Source: Arthrobacter sp. UNC362MFTsu5.1
GTDB lineage: Bacteria; Actinomycetota; Actinomycetes; Actinomycetales; Micrococcaceae
Direction of reading: 5' to 3'
Assembly (NCBI RefSeq): GCF_000685965.1
Contig: NZ_JMLE01000005.1
Span: forward strand, 124,001-188,000
Length of the DNA: 64,000 nt
The position numbers and the translations under genes are program-made. Below are positions 18,159 to 34,037 of the stretch, in pieces (positions within the stretch are counted from its first letter, which is position 1; each line of letters begins with the position of its first letter). The notes under the pieces were generated by a model. The model was not told where the DNA came from, searched no databases, and saw only the letters and a program-made list of their open reading frames with translations.

Positions 18159-20156
18159 ATGAGTTGGTTTGCTACCGTGCCCGTCGTTCTGGCGTGCCTG
18201 CTTTTGCTGTTTGCGCCGGGCACGCTGGTGCTCGCCGGACTCGGGCTGCAGCGCTGGTCCTACCTGGCCCTCGCGCCCGTTCTGACCGTCAGCCTCGCAG
18301 CGGTCACTGCCATAGCGGCACCATATCTGGGAATCGGCTGGTCCCCCCTTCCAGTTGCCGTCACCACTGTTCTGGTCTCCGGCGTGCTCTTCGGAGTCCG
18401 CAAGATCCGTAGTCATAGCGCCGGGCCCGGCGCGTCGCTCCGCGCACGTCGGGCACTGCGTAAGCCGGCCAAAGCGGACATCGTAGCTGCCGTGGGCTTC
18501 CTCGCAGGCTCGAGTGCCATCGCGCTGCAACTCCACCGGGCTTTCGGCAGGCCGGAAAACATCTCCCAGACGTTCGACAATGTCTTTCACCTCAATGCGA
18601 TCCGATACATCCTGGATTCGGGCAACGCTTCGTCCCTGACCCTTTCCGGCATGACCAGCGGCGACAGCCCGCCCTATTTCTACCCTGCCGCGTGGCACGG
18701 GCTGGCATCCCTCCTGGTCCAAATGACCGGCGCCCAGATCAGCGTCGCCGTCAACATCGTCAACCTGTGCGTTGCCGCGGCCGTCTGGACCGCAGGCTGC
18801 ATGTTCCTGGCGCGGACAGTCATCGGACCCAACGCCTACGCCGTTGCCTCCGCCGGAGTGCTGGCCGCCGGGTTTGGATCATTCCCGTTGCTGTTGCTGG
18901 ACTTCGGGGTGCTCTACCCGAACTTCCTGTCCGTCAGCTTGATTCCGGCCGCGCTGGCAAGCGTCAGCATATTCTTTGGCGTCAGCGATGCTCCGGGCCC
19001 CATGGGGATGGCACGGTTCGTCCTGGCCCCCGTGGCCGCAATCGGCGTCGCCCTGGCGCATCCAAACGGGTTCATGTCCCTGCTGGCCTTGTCGATCCCC
19101 ATCCTTCTGGTGTCCTTCGTCGCGTTCTCGCTGGCAAGGTACAGGAACGGTCATGGCCACAGGGGAACCCTTCTCATGGGGGCCGGACTGCTTGGAATTC
19201 TCGGCGTCATCGCCGTCATGTGGAAGTACATTCGTCCGCCCGCGGCGGCGGCAACCTGGCTTCCTTTCCAGACACCCGGCCAAGCCGTGGGTGAGATCCT
19301 CACCAACTCCGCAATGCAGCGTCCGCCAGCATGGGCTGTCAGCATCCTGCTGATCACCGGCGTTGTGGTCCTGTGCCGCCGTCACAAGCGCATCTGGCTC
19401 CTTGGCTCGTTCGCTGTCATAGCCGCCCTGTTCATCGTTGTCTCCGCCGGGCCCACCGGGTGGCTGCGCAATACGCTGACCGGCGTCTGGTACAACGACA
19501 GTTACCGCCTTGCGGCCCTCCTGCCCGTTGCCGCCGTCCCGCTGGCAGCCGCCGGAGCGGGCTGGCTTGTCGGAAAGCTTCAGCACATCTGGGTGACGCA
19601 CCGTGACTCGCTGAAGGCCGTCCCTGCCGGAATCCGGAAATCCCGCCTCATGGTGTCCGCTGTGGTGCCGCTGGCACTCCTTGGCCTGATCCTGGCCGCC
19701 CAGACAGTGCCGCTGGGTGCTTCCATCCAGTCGGCCAAGGTCAATTACTCAACAACCCCGGACTCCGCCCTGGTCAGTTCAGACGAGATGGCCCTGATCG
19801 ACGAGCTGGACGACATCGTCCCCGCCGATGCAACCATCGCCGTCAACCCTTGGACCGGAGGCGCAATGGCCTTTGCGATCGCCGACCGCAACACCACGTC
19901 CAAGCACACGCTCACCACGTACACGAAGGCCACCGAACTGCTGAACGACAAGTTGCGGGAGGCTGGCACCGATCCTGCCGTTTGCGACGCCGCCCGCGCG
20001 GACAACGTCCGCTATGTCCTCGATTTTGGAACGCGGGAAGTCCACGGCGGAAACCATGGTTTCGTAGGCCTGCAGATACCCGACGCAACGCCCGGGTTTG
20101 AACTGCTGGCCCGCCACGGTGACGCCAAGCTGTTTGAAGTGACCGCCTGCTACTGA
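18159..20156 (+). CDS. DUF6541-like multi-spanning membrane protein, candidate GT-C transferase
   Basis: A 665-residue protein with about 12-14 hydrophobic helices from the extreme N-terminus and a soluble C-terminal part of about 140 residues. The first large outer loop has FDNVFHLNAI and then YPAAWHGLAS, the same motif spacing as in the protein at 14021. Proteins of this shape occur in actinobacterial wall-polymer loci. A lipid-dependent sugar transferase role is inferred only from topology and context. The ATG has GGAG 5 bases upstream, 56 bp after rmlA, so the two may be co-transcribed. Confidence 0.65.
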   Translation: MSWFATVPVVLACLLLLFAPGTLVLAGLGLQRWSYLALAPVLTVSLAAVTAIAAPYLGIGWSPLPVAVTTVLVSGVLFGVRKIRSHSAGPGASLRARRALRKPAKADIVAAVGFLAGSSAIALQLHRAFGRPENISQTFDNVFHLNAIRYILDSGNASSLTLSGMTSGDSPPYFYPAAWHGLASLLVQMTGAQISVAVNIVNLCVAAAVWTAGCMFLARTVIGPNAYAVASAGVLAAGFGSFPLLLLDFGVLYPNFLSVSLIPAALASVSIFFGVSDAPGPMGMARFVLAPVAAIGVALAHPNGFMSLLALSIPILLVSFVAFSLARYRNGHGHRGTLLMGAGLLGILGVIAVMWKYIRPPAAAATWLPFQTPGQAVGEILTNSAMQRPPAWAVSILLITGVVVLCRRHKRIWLLGSFAVIAALFIVVSAGPTGWLRNTLTGVWYNDSYRLAALLPVAAVPLAAAGAGWLVGKLQHIWVTHRDSLKAVPAGIRKSRLMVSAVVPLALLGLILAAQTVPLGASIQSAKVNYSTTPDSALVSSDEMALIDELDDIVPADATIAVNPWTGGAMAFAIADRNTTSKHTLTTYTKATELLNDKLREAGTDPAVCDAARADNVRYVLDFGTREVHGGNHGFVGLQIPDATPGFELLARHGDAKLFEVTACY

Positions 20157-20160
20157 CGTT

Positions 20161-22305
20161 TTAGAGCCGGAGCATCCTCGCCAGCGGCGATGCGAGCGTC
20201 CTGGCATAGCTGTTGGTCATGTGGTTGTCCCGATAGACCATCACGTTGCCGATGACGGACGGGCAGCGGCCGTCGGTGCAAAAGTACGGGTACAGGTCGA
20301 CTACGTCCACACCGGGAACCCTCGCGGCAGCCGCAGGCAAGGGATCGACCGGGCGGTCCCCGACGGGCTGCTGGATGACGCAGGCGTCCGAGCCGCTGCC
20401 GTTCGCCTGCACGCAGTCCGGTGCGGCGAACTCGGGATACGGAATATCCATTACGACCGAGACCCTGATTCCGGCGTCCCGAAGCGGCTTCAGCAGGCCC
20501 GCATAGCCCGAGACCAGGGCCTCCGGGTCCTTCCACCCCCACTGAAGGGCCCGTTCGTAGCCTGCGGGCGTCATGCCCGAGACCACTACCAGGTCAGGTT
20601 TCAGGCGCAGGATCCGGCCCAGCGTCTCCCGGTTCTGGTTGGAGCAGTTGTGGAAGACCGTGTCTGCGGATTCCGGCGGGGCCAGGGTGAACGGGCAGCC
20701 GTTCCGGACCATCGCGTGGACGTTCCAGCCGGACTGCTCCCCCACCAGCAGCAACGGATCCACCAGTTGCGCTGCGTGCGAGTCACCAACGACGATCATG
20801 GTCTTCCCGGCGTCGGCACTCCCGTAGCGGCACTTCTCCTCGCCCATTTTCGCCGGGTCGAACGCTCCGCATTCGTTGCCGCCTGTCACGGGAACATCCT
20901 TCATCGCCACGGCCGGATCGGGCCGCACCGCCAGTCCTGAAGGCACCGCCGCCGGCCGGTCACCATCGAGCGCCATTGCTCCCGGATACTGACGCAAGTT
21001 AAGGGCCCCGTCCAGCTGCTGAGATTTCGCCTCAACGATTCCCCAGGGAGCGAGTGCGGTCAGCGTGGTAGCTGCAACCAGCCCGGCTGCCATGACAAAG
21101 GCCTTGCGATGGCCCCTGTGCCTCGACCCTCGGACGGGGACCTCCACGCCACCGTGCCCGCCATCGTGGCGGAACTTCTGCTCGACAAGGTAGTAGGACG
21201 CCACCGCCGCCACCAGACTGATGGCGGCCATTGCGGAGCCATGCAGGAGCCCCGGTGCCCTCCCCAGGAAGAACACATACAGTACAACCACGGGCCAGTG
21301 CCACAGGTAAAGGGAATAAGAGATGTCCCCGAGGAACTTCGCCGGACCGGTTGAGAGCAGCGAGGACGCGCTGAACCGGCCGTTACCCGGCTTCACTACC
21401 GAGGCGGCCGCTGCAGAGTGGTTGCCCGCCGCCGTCGTGCCTGCGGCCAGAACGAAAACGGTGGCCGCAACGGGTAGCAGTGCGACGTAACCCGGGAAGG
21501 CCATGGACGTGGAGAACGTGAAGGCGCACCACGTAACGCCCAGTAGTCCGGCCCATCCGAGGAGCATTCGTAACCGCTCCCCAAGCTGGAACCGCGGAAG
21601 AACCAGCGCCAGGATCCCGCCCAGCCCAAGTTCCCACATACGGGTAGTGGTGGCGAAATAGGCGACGTCGTGGTCGGAGACCGAGAAGAAGGCGCTGTGG
21701 AGGAACGACGCCGCGGACAGTGCAACCAGCAGGTAAAGGCACAGCGACTTCTTGGCCATCCCGGTCCTTGTTGCCCACGCGGCCGCGGCGATCAGGCAGA
21801 GCGGGATGATTACGTAGAACTGCTCCTCCACGGCCAGCGACCAGTAGTGCTGGACCGGAGAGACGAGGGCCGTGGCTCCTTCGTAGCTGCCGGAACCGAA
21901 GGCCTGGTTCCAGTTCTGCACCTGGAGGGCGGCCATGATCACGTCAAAGGAAATTGACTGCCAGCGGCTCTGCGGGAGCAGCAGCACCATGGCCGCCAGC
22001 GTTGCCACCAGGACCAGGCTGGCTGCAGGGAGCAGCCGCCTGATCCGTTTGGCGTAGAAAGACCGGAGTGCGATTCGTCCGGTCGCTTCGATTTCGCGCA
22101 CGAGCGATCCCACAATGAGGAAACCCGAGATGACGAAGAATACGTCCACGCCGACGAAACCGCCGGGCAGCACCGCCGGCCAGATGTGGTAGATAATCAC
22201 CAGCCCCACGGCCACTGTCCGGAGGCCCTGGATGTCGCGCCTGGGTGCAGGACGGTTCGGGGCTGGCGGCGCAGCAAGGGATGCGGGCGCGGGCAGAGCG
22301 GGCAC
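20161..22305 (-). CDS. OatA-like O-acyltransferase: acyltransferase-3 domain fused to SGNH domain
   Basis: A 714-residue protein. Residues from about 23 to 385 form the membrane acyltransferase-3 domain, with RDIQGLRTVAV and VDVFFVISGFLI near the start. The C-terminal part is an extracytoplasmic SGNH hydrolase-like domain with VVGDSHAAQL near residue 505 carrying the Ser nucleophile. The closing catalytic motif reads YRDNHMT, where relatives often have an extra residue between Asp and His. These enzymes pass acyl groups across the membrane onto a polysaccharide or peptidoglycan. The GTG start has a good GGAAGGA ribosome-binding site, but that site lies in the loop of a hairpin (22304-22336). 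Confidence 0.88.
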   Translation of the reverse strand: MPALPAPASLAAPPAPNRPAPRRDIQGLRTVAVGLVIIYHIWPAVLPGGFVGVDVFFVISGFLIVGSLVREIEATGRIALRSFYAKRIRRLLPAASLVLVATLAAMVLLLPQSRWQSISFDVIMAALQVQNWNQAFGSGSYEGATALVSPVQHYWSLAVEEQFYVIIPLCLIAAAAWATRTGMAKKSLCLYLLVALSAASFLHSAFFSVSDHDVAYFATTTRMWELGLGGILALVLPRFQLGERLRMLLGWAGLLGVTWCAFTFSTSMAFPGYVALLPVAATVFVLAAGTTAAGNHSAAAASVVKPGNGRFSASSLLSTGPAKFLGDISYSLYLWHWPVVVLYVFFLGRAPGLLHGSAMAAISLVAAVASYYLVEQKFRHDGGHGGVEVPVRGSRHRGHRKAFVMAAGLVAATTLTALAPWGIVEAKSQQLDGALNLRQYPGAMALDGDRPAAVPSGLAVRPDPAVAMKDVPVTGGNECGAFDPAKMGEEKCRYGSADAGKTMIVVGDSHAAQLVDPLLLVGEQSGWNVHAMVRNGCPFTLAPPESADTVFHNCSNQNRETLGRILRLKPDLVVVSGMTPAGYERALQWGWKDPEALVSGYAGLLKPLRDAGIRVSVVMDIPYPEFAAPDCVQANGSGSDACVIQQPVGDRPVDPLPAAAARVPGVDVVDLYPYFCTDGRCPSVIGNVMVYRDNHMTNSYARTLASPLARMLRL

Positions 22306-22336
22306 AACTATCCTTCCGGTTGAGAGCGATAGTTGT
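22304..22336 (-). promoter_or_regulatory. RNA hairpin covering the ribosome-binding site of the SGNH acyltransferase
   Basis: A perfect 9-bp inverted repeat, ACAACTATC and GATAGTTGT with a 15-base spacer, straddles the translation start of the gene ending at 20161. In the message the GGAAGGA site lies in the loop and two bases of the GTG start are in the stem. This could restrict initiation. It is AT-rich and moderately stable, so chance is possible but unlikely in this GC-rich context. Confidence 0.5.
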
Positions 22337-22429
22337 CCGCTCCGTTGCTGGACTATCCGTACGAAACGGATTGGTGCCGTGGCTGGCCGGCGACGGCGGC
22401 GCCGGAACTCTGGTTAGCCGGACCCCTGG

Positions 22430-23155
22430 CTAGGAGCGCAGCAGCGCCACGGCGTCGTGAATTGAACCGTCAAACTTTACGACGCCGTGCTCCAGCAGGA
22501 TTCCGCGGGCACAAATGCGGGAAACAAGGTCGAGGTCATGGCTGACCACCACGAGCGTCTTGCCGTTCTGTGCGAGTTCCTGGATTTTGCTGATGCATTT
22601 CCGTTGGAACGGCTCGTCACCGACCGCAAGGATCTCGTCGATGAGGAACACCTCCGGGTCGGTGTGGACCGCCACGGAAAACGCCAGCCGGAGATACATA
22701 CCCGAAGAGTAGAACTTCACCTCGGTGTCAATGAACTGGCCGATTTCGGAAAACTCGACAATGTCATCGAACCGGTCGTTGACCTGTTGCTCGGTCATGC
22801 CCAGGATGGCACCGTTGAGGAACACGTTGTCGCGGCCCGAAAGATCAGGGTGGAATCCCGCGCCCACTTCGATGAGGCCGGCGACGCGGCCCCTGGTCCG
22901 CACTGTGCCGGAGTCGGGCAGCATCACGCCGGAAATGTGCTTCAGCAGCGTGGACTTCCCCGAGCCGTTCAGTCCCAGGAGCGCAACCGTCTCTCCCGTT
23001 TTTACCTCTACGGAGACATTCTTCAATGCATGGAACTTCTCGGACAGGTCGCCCTTTCGCCCTTTGGCGAGCCAGACGACGGCTTCCTTGATAGACCGTG
23101 TGTGGCGAAGCACGAACTGCTTGCTGATGTCAGAGACTTCGATTGCGTTGACCAC
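22430..23155 (-). CDS. wzt: Wzt-like polysaccharide ABC exporter, ATP-binding subunit
   Basis: A 241-residue ATPase of the RfbE/TagH family that energises export of a lipid-linked polysaccharide. Walker A GLNGSGKS is at 61-68, the signature YSSGM at 149-153, Walker B LIDE at 171-174, and a switch His in VVSHD near 210. It lacks the C-terminal carbohydrate-binding domain of the longest Wzt proteins, as does Rv3781 of M. tuberculosis, the galactan exporter ATPase. Its GTG follows the wzm stop with no gap. It closes the glf-glfT2-wzm-wzt operon. Confidence 0.93.
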   Translation of the reverse strand: MVNAIEVSDISKQFVLRHTRSIKEAVVWLAKGRKGDLSEKFHALKNVSVEVKTGETVALLGLNGSGKSTLLKHISGVMLPDSGTVRTRGRVAGLIEVGAGFHPDLSGRDNVFLNGAILGMTEQQVNDRFDDIVEFSEIGQFIDTEVKFYSSGMYLRLAFSVAVHTDPEVFLIDEILAVGDEPFQRKCISKIQELAQNGKTLVVVSHDLDLVSRICARGILLEHGVVKFDGSIHDAVALLRS

Positions 23156-24033
23156 TCACAGCTCCTGCGCGAAGCGGCCTTCGAGCCGCCGAAAGGTTAA
23201 TTGGCCCAGGACGAGGACCAACAGGGCAACGCCCAGTCCGACCGGTGTCCAGAGGCTGAACAGGTTCGGCGGAACGGCCGCGGAGCCGTCCGTCGTCGGG
23301 AACCAGAAAGCATAGTGGAACAGCTCGACGCCGATCGTCACCGGGTTGGCCTGATAGACCGCGAAAGCCGCGGCGCCAAGCTTCTCCTGCACCATCGTCC
23401 ATGCGTACATCACCGGCGACGCCCAGGTGGCCACCATCAGCAGCATGTCCACGAGGTTTTCGGAGTCGCGGAAATAGACGTTGGCTGCGCCGAACAACAG
23501 CCCCAGACCGGTTGCCAGCAGGCCGACGATCACAAAGCCGGCGACCGCGGCCAGGAGCTGGAACACGTCCGGATGCCATCCTGCGATGAGGCAGCCCGCC
23601 ACGAGAACCACAAGTTGCGGGAAAAAGTGGACACCTGACACCCAGACGGACGCGACGGGGAACAGCTCGCGCGGGAGGTAGATCTTTTTGATCAGGTTGC
23701 CGTTGTTGACTATTGACCGGGCCGCGTTACCCAGCGCCTCGGAAAAGAAGTTGATCAGGACAATGCCCGAAAACAGGTACACGGCGTAATTGGACAATCC
23801 CTCGGGGTTCCTCGGACTGCGTTCAAGTCCGAGGAACACCCCCAAAGCCACGTAGAAAACAATGAACTGCACACCGGGCTTCACGTAGGACCACAGGAGT
23901 CCAAGAACGGAGCCCCGGTAGCGGACCTTGAGTTCCTTCCGCACCAGGAGTTTCAGCAGGAACCCCGACTGGCGAAGATCGCGCAGGCCGCCGCCCAGTC
24001 CGGGCGTGGTTAGTTCCCCAGGAGTAGTCGCGC

Positions 24034-24037
<4 letters not shown>
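23156..24037 (-). CDS. wzm: Wzm-like polysaccharide ABC exporter, permease subunit
   Basis: A 293-residue ABC-2 type permease with six hydrophobic helices and an amphipathic N-terminal stretch (KLLVRKELKVRYRGSVLGLLWS) typical of Wzm/TagG/RfbD. It forms the channel for the ATPase encoded directly downstream. The GTG start overlaps the stop of the galactofuranosyltransferase gene (GTGA). Context makes a galactofuranose polymer the likely cargo, by analogy with Rv3783/Rv3781. Confidence 0.92.
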
Positions 24038-31490
<7,453 letters not shown>

Positions 31491-32071
31491 TCACGCGCTT
31501 GTTAAAGAGGAGGACCACGGCAAGGACCGCAGGAACCAGCATCGCGAATCCCGCGGCAATGTAACCGCCGGTGAGCGTCGGAAATCCGATCGTCAGAACA
31601 AACAGCTGGGCCACCAAAGCCCCCGCCCGCGGCCAGCGGAATCCCCGGAACAGAAAATAGGCAACGGCGTAAAGCCAGGCCGAAAACGACAGCAGAAGTG
31701 CCAGGGTAAAAACAGCCCCCCAAAAGGAAACGACGGGCGCTCCCGTGATCAGCTGAATTGCATACCAGCCCGCTGCCGCAAGAAGTGCCGTTGCTTCAGC
31801 GGCCACGATCAGGGACAGGACGGTGACCGGCGGCGGCCGGATGGCCCGAACTTCCGGAGAAACAGGGCGCGGGGATGCAACCGAATCGTCGGCGTCGCCC
31901 GGCAAGCGGGGCTCGGGGCTGGCGTCGGAGTGGTCCTCTGGGGGTCTTGACACACTGGCACCATACCGGACATAGTCGACTCCGGGGAGAGCGCTGGCGA
32001 GCTATGTGACGTATCGCTCACGCTTATAAGGCACTTCGTGGACGATTACCCCTTGTTTACACAGCGTTAAC

Positions 32072-32158
32072 ATGACACGCTTAATTCAGATGACCAAGGG
32101 GACCCGGCTGGGTCCCTTTCTTATGTTGCTTCTAGTGAATATTTTCACAAGTGGCTAA
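32072..32158 (+). CDS. Possible upstream open reading frame in the whiB1 leader
   Basis: A 28-codon frame, beginning MTRLIQMTKGTRLG and ending NIFTSG, ends 33 bases before the whiB1 ATG. Codon 4 is TTA, a rare leucine codon in high-GC actinobacteria, and codons 9-16 overlap a hairpin. There is no strong ribosome-binding site, so translation is uncertain. If real, its translation could control the hairpin. Confidence 0.3.
   Translation: MTRLIQMTKGTRLGPFLMLLLVNIFTSG
32096..32119 (+). terminator. Hairpin with T-rich tail upstream of whiB1 (terminator or attenuator)
   Basis: GGGACCC (32099-32105), loop GGCT, GGGTCCC (32110-32116), then TTTCTTATGTT. Three weaker pairs extend the stem outward. 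It sits within the possible upstream frame and well before whiB1, so it could stop transcripts that begin upstream unless antiterminated. It could also end a short independent RNA. Confidence 0.45.
32134..32149 (+). promoter_or_regulatory. CRP/GlxR-type binding site upstream of whiB1
   Basis: AGTGA-ATATTT-TCACA matches the CRP-family consensus TGTGA-N6-TCACA at nine of ten defined positions and is a near-perfect dyad. Its centre is about 50 bases before the whiB1 ATG. In M. tuberculosis whiB1 is directly controlled by the cAMP receptor protein Rv3676, so the same control is likely here. Confidence 0.7.
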
Positions 32159-32191
32159 AACGAGTTCCCAGGAATGGAGTGACTGATCAGC

Positions 32192-32440
32192 ATGGATTGG
32201 CGTAACCGCGCAGCGTGCCTCGACAAGGACCCGGAGCTGTTCTTCCCAGTAGGAAACACCGGGCCCGCTCTCCTGCAGATCGAGGAGGCCAAGAGTGTGT
32301 GCCGCCGCTGTCCGGTGGTGGACACCTGCCTCCAGTGGGCCCTCGAATCGGGACAGGACGCCGGCGTCTGGGGCGGAATGAGTGAAGACGAGCGTCGTGC
32401 CCTTAAGCGCCGTGCTGCACGCGCTCGCCGGGCCTCCTGA
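32192..32440 (+). CDS. whiB1: WhiB1-type iron-sulfur transcriptional regulator
   Basis: An 82-residue Wbl protein. Four cysteines at 9, 37, 40 and 46 ligate the [4Fe-4S] cluster, GVWGG is the beta-turn that contacts the principal sigma factor, and the KRRAARARR tail binds DNA. The start MDWR...DPELFFPVGN.GPAL is almost the M. tuberculosis WhiB1 sequence, so the subfamily is clear. WhiB1 is nitric-oxide sensitive and essential in mycobacteria. It is followed by a strong hairpin terminator and faces pdtaS tail to tail, as Rv3219/Rv3220c do. Its leader is unusually complex (separate entries). Confidence 0.96.
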   Translation: MDWRNRAACLDKDPELFFPVGNTGPALLQIEEAKSVCRRCPVVDTCLQWALESGQDAGVWGGMSEDERRALKRRAARARRAS

Positions 32441-32470
32441 CCGTCTGAACTTCCGGCCTCCGGCCAAAGT

Positions 32471-32506
32471 GAAGCGGCCGCGGACTTCAGAGTCCGCGGC
32501 CGCTTC
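32471..32506. terminator. Bidirectional terminator between whiB1 and pdtaS
   Basis: A perfect 16-bp stem (left arm 32471-32486, right arm 32491-32506, loop TCAG) of high GC content lies between the convergent stops at 32440 and 32535. T-runs are short on both sides, but the position and stem strength support a shared terminator. Confidence 0.85.
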
Positions 32507-32534
32507 CTATTTAAAGGTCGTTAGGGTTTCACGG

Positions 32535-34004
32535 TCACCGTTTTTGCAGGTTCAGGACGATCTGCACAGCGGTGCCGCCACCCTCGCGGGGTTTCCACTG
32601 GATACTCCCGCCCAGCTCACTGGTGACGAGGGTCCTGACGATCTGCAATCCCAGGCCTTCAACATGTGGCGTTTCCGGAAGCCCGACACCGTCATCGGCC
32701 ACCGTCACGGTCAGGAACTCGTCGCCGTCGTCGCCCTCCGATCGGTCGGCGAGAAGCCAGACGGTTCCGGTCCGTCCCTCCAGGCCGTGCTCGACGGCGT
32801 TGGTCACGAGTTCGTTGATAACCAGGGCAAGCGGGGTGGCGAAGTCGCTGGGCAGTTCGCCGAACAGCCCGGACCTGGCGGTTTTGACCTGCTGCGACGG
32901 CGAGGCGACCTCGGCGGACAGGCGGAACTGACGTCCGATCAGCTCGTCGAAGTCAACACTTTGCGTCAAACCCTGGGACAGCGTCTCATGGACCAAGGCA
33001 ATCGTTGCGACTCTCCGCATCGCCTGCTCCAGGCCCTGCTTGGCCTCATCACTGACCATCCGGCGCGACTGCATTCGCAGCAACGCCGCGACAGTCTGAA
33101 GGTTGTTCTTGACCCGGTGGTGGATCTCCCGAATGGTGGCGTCCTTGGTCACAAGCTCCATTTCACGGCGGCGGAGCTCGGAGACGTCGCGGCAGAGCAC
33201 CAGGGCTCCGAACCTTTGCTGCTCATCGCGCAACGGGATGGCCCTAAGTGAGAGGCTGACTCCGCGGGATTCGATTTCGCTCCGCCACGGCATCCGGCCG
33301 GTGACCACGAGCGGCAGCGTTTCATCCACCATGCGGCGGTCCCGCAGCAGTCCCGCCGTGACCTCGGCGAGCGACCTGCCTTCAAGGGATTCACCGTCAC
33401 CCAGGCGCCGGAATGCGGAGACGCCGTTGGGGCTTGCGTACTGCACAATCCCGTCTGCGTCGAGCCGGATCAGCCCGTCTCCCACGCGCGGCGCGCCGCG
33501 GCGGGATCCGGTGGGCGAGGCGAAGTCGGGCCACAGTCCGAGCGTTCCCATCCGGAGAAGGTCATAGGCGCACTGCCTGTACGTCAGTTCGAGCCTGGAC
33601 GGCATCCGTGAACTGGACAAGTCCATGTGTGTGGTCACGACAGCGAGCGTCCGGCCGTTCCTGACCATGGGGACAGCCTCGACGCGGAGGGCCATGTCGC
33701 TGCTCCAGTTGGTCTCGCTGGAGCGCTCAATGGTCCGGCTGCTCCACGCCTTATCAACCAGCGGCTGCAGATCCGACCTGATCCCCTCCCCCACGAAGTC
33801 GGTGTGGAACACCGTGTGCGTGGTGGAGGGGCGGACGTGGGCCAAGGCCACGTAGCCGAACTCAGGATGCGGAAACCACAAGGCAAGGTCAGCGAAGGCG
33901 AGGTCGGCGACCATCTGCCAGTCGCCCACCAGGAGGTGAAGCCACTCGGCATCCCCCGGCCCAAAATCAGCGTGTTCCCTGATGGGGTCCGTAAAGATTG
34001 CCAC
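32535..34004 (-). CDS. pdtaS: PdtaS-type cytoplasmic sensor histidine kinase
   Basis: A 489-residue soluble kinase with an N-terminal GAF-like sensor (about 1-155), a PAS domain (about 175-280) and a HisKA_2/HATPase module. The phospho-acceptor is in IREIHHRVKNN (H295/H296), the N box is ELVTNAVEHG with N402, and the G boxes are DDGVG (437-441) and GLGL. There are no membrane helices. PdtaS normally phosphorylates PdtaR, an RNA-binding ANTAR response regulator; pdtaR is not in this window. The tail-to-tail pairing with whiB1 matches Rv3219-Rv3220c. Confidence 0.93.
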   Translation of the reverse strand: MAIFTDPIREHADFGPGDAEWLHLLVGDWQMVADLAFADLALWFPHPEFGYVALAHVRPSTTHTVFHTDFVGEGIRSDLQPLVDKAWSSRTIERSSETNWSSDMALRVEAVPMVRNGRTLAVVTTHMDLSSSRMPSRLELTYRQCAYDLLRMGTLGLWPDFASPTGSRRGAPRVGDGLIRLDADGIVQYASPNGVSAFRRLGDGESLEGRSLAEVTAGLLRDRRMVDETLPLVVTGRMPWRSEIESRGVSLSLRAIPLRDEQQRFGALVLCRDVSELRRREMELVTKDATIREIHHRVKNNLQTVAALLRMQSRRMVSDEAKQGLEQAMRRVATIALVHETLSQGLTQSVDFDELIGRQFRLSAEVASPSQQVKTARSGLFGELPSDFATPLALVINELVTNAVEHGLEGRTGTVWLLADRSEGDDGDEFLTVTVADDGVGLPETPHVEGLGLQIVRTLVTSELGGSIQWKPREGGGTAVQIVLNLQKR

Positions 34005-34037
34005 TACACCTCCAGATTCGACGCAAGGAACGGATCC

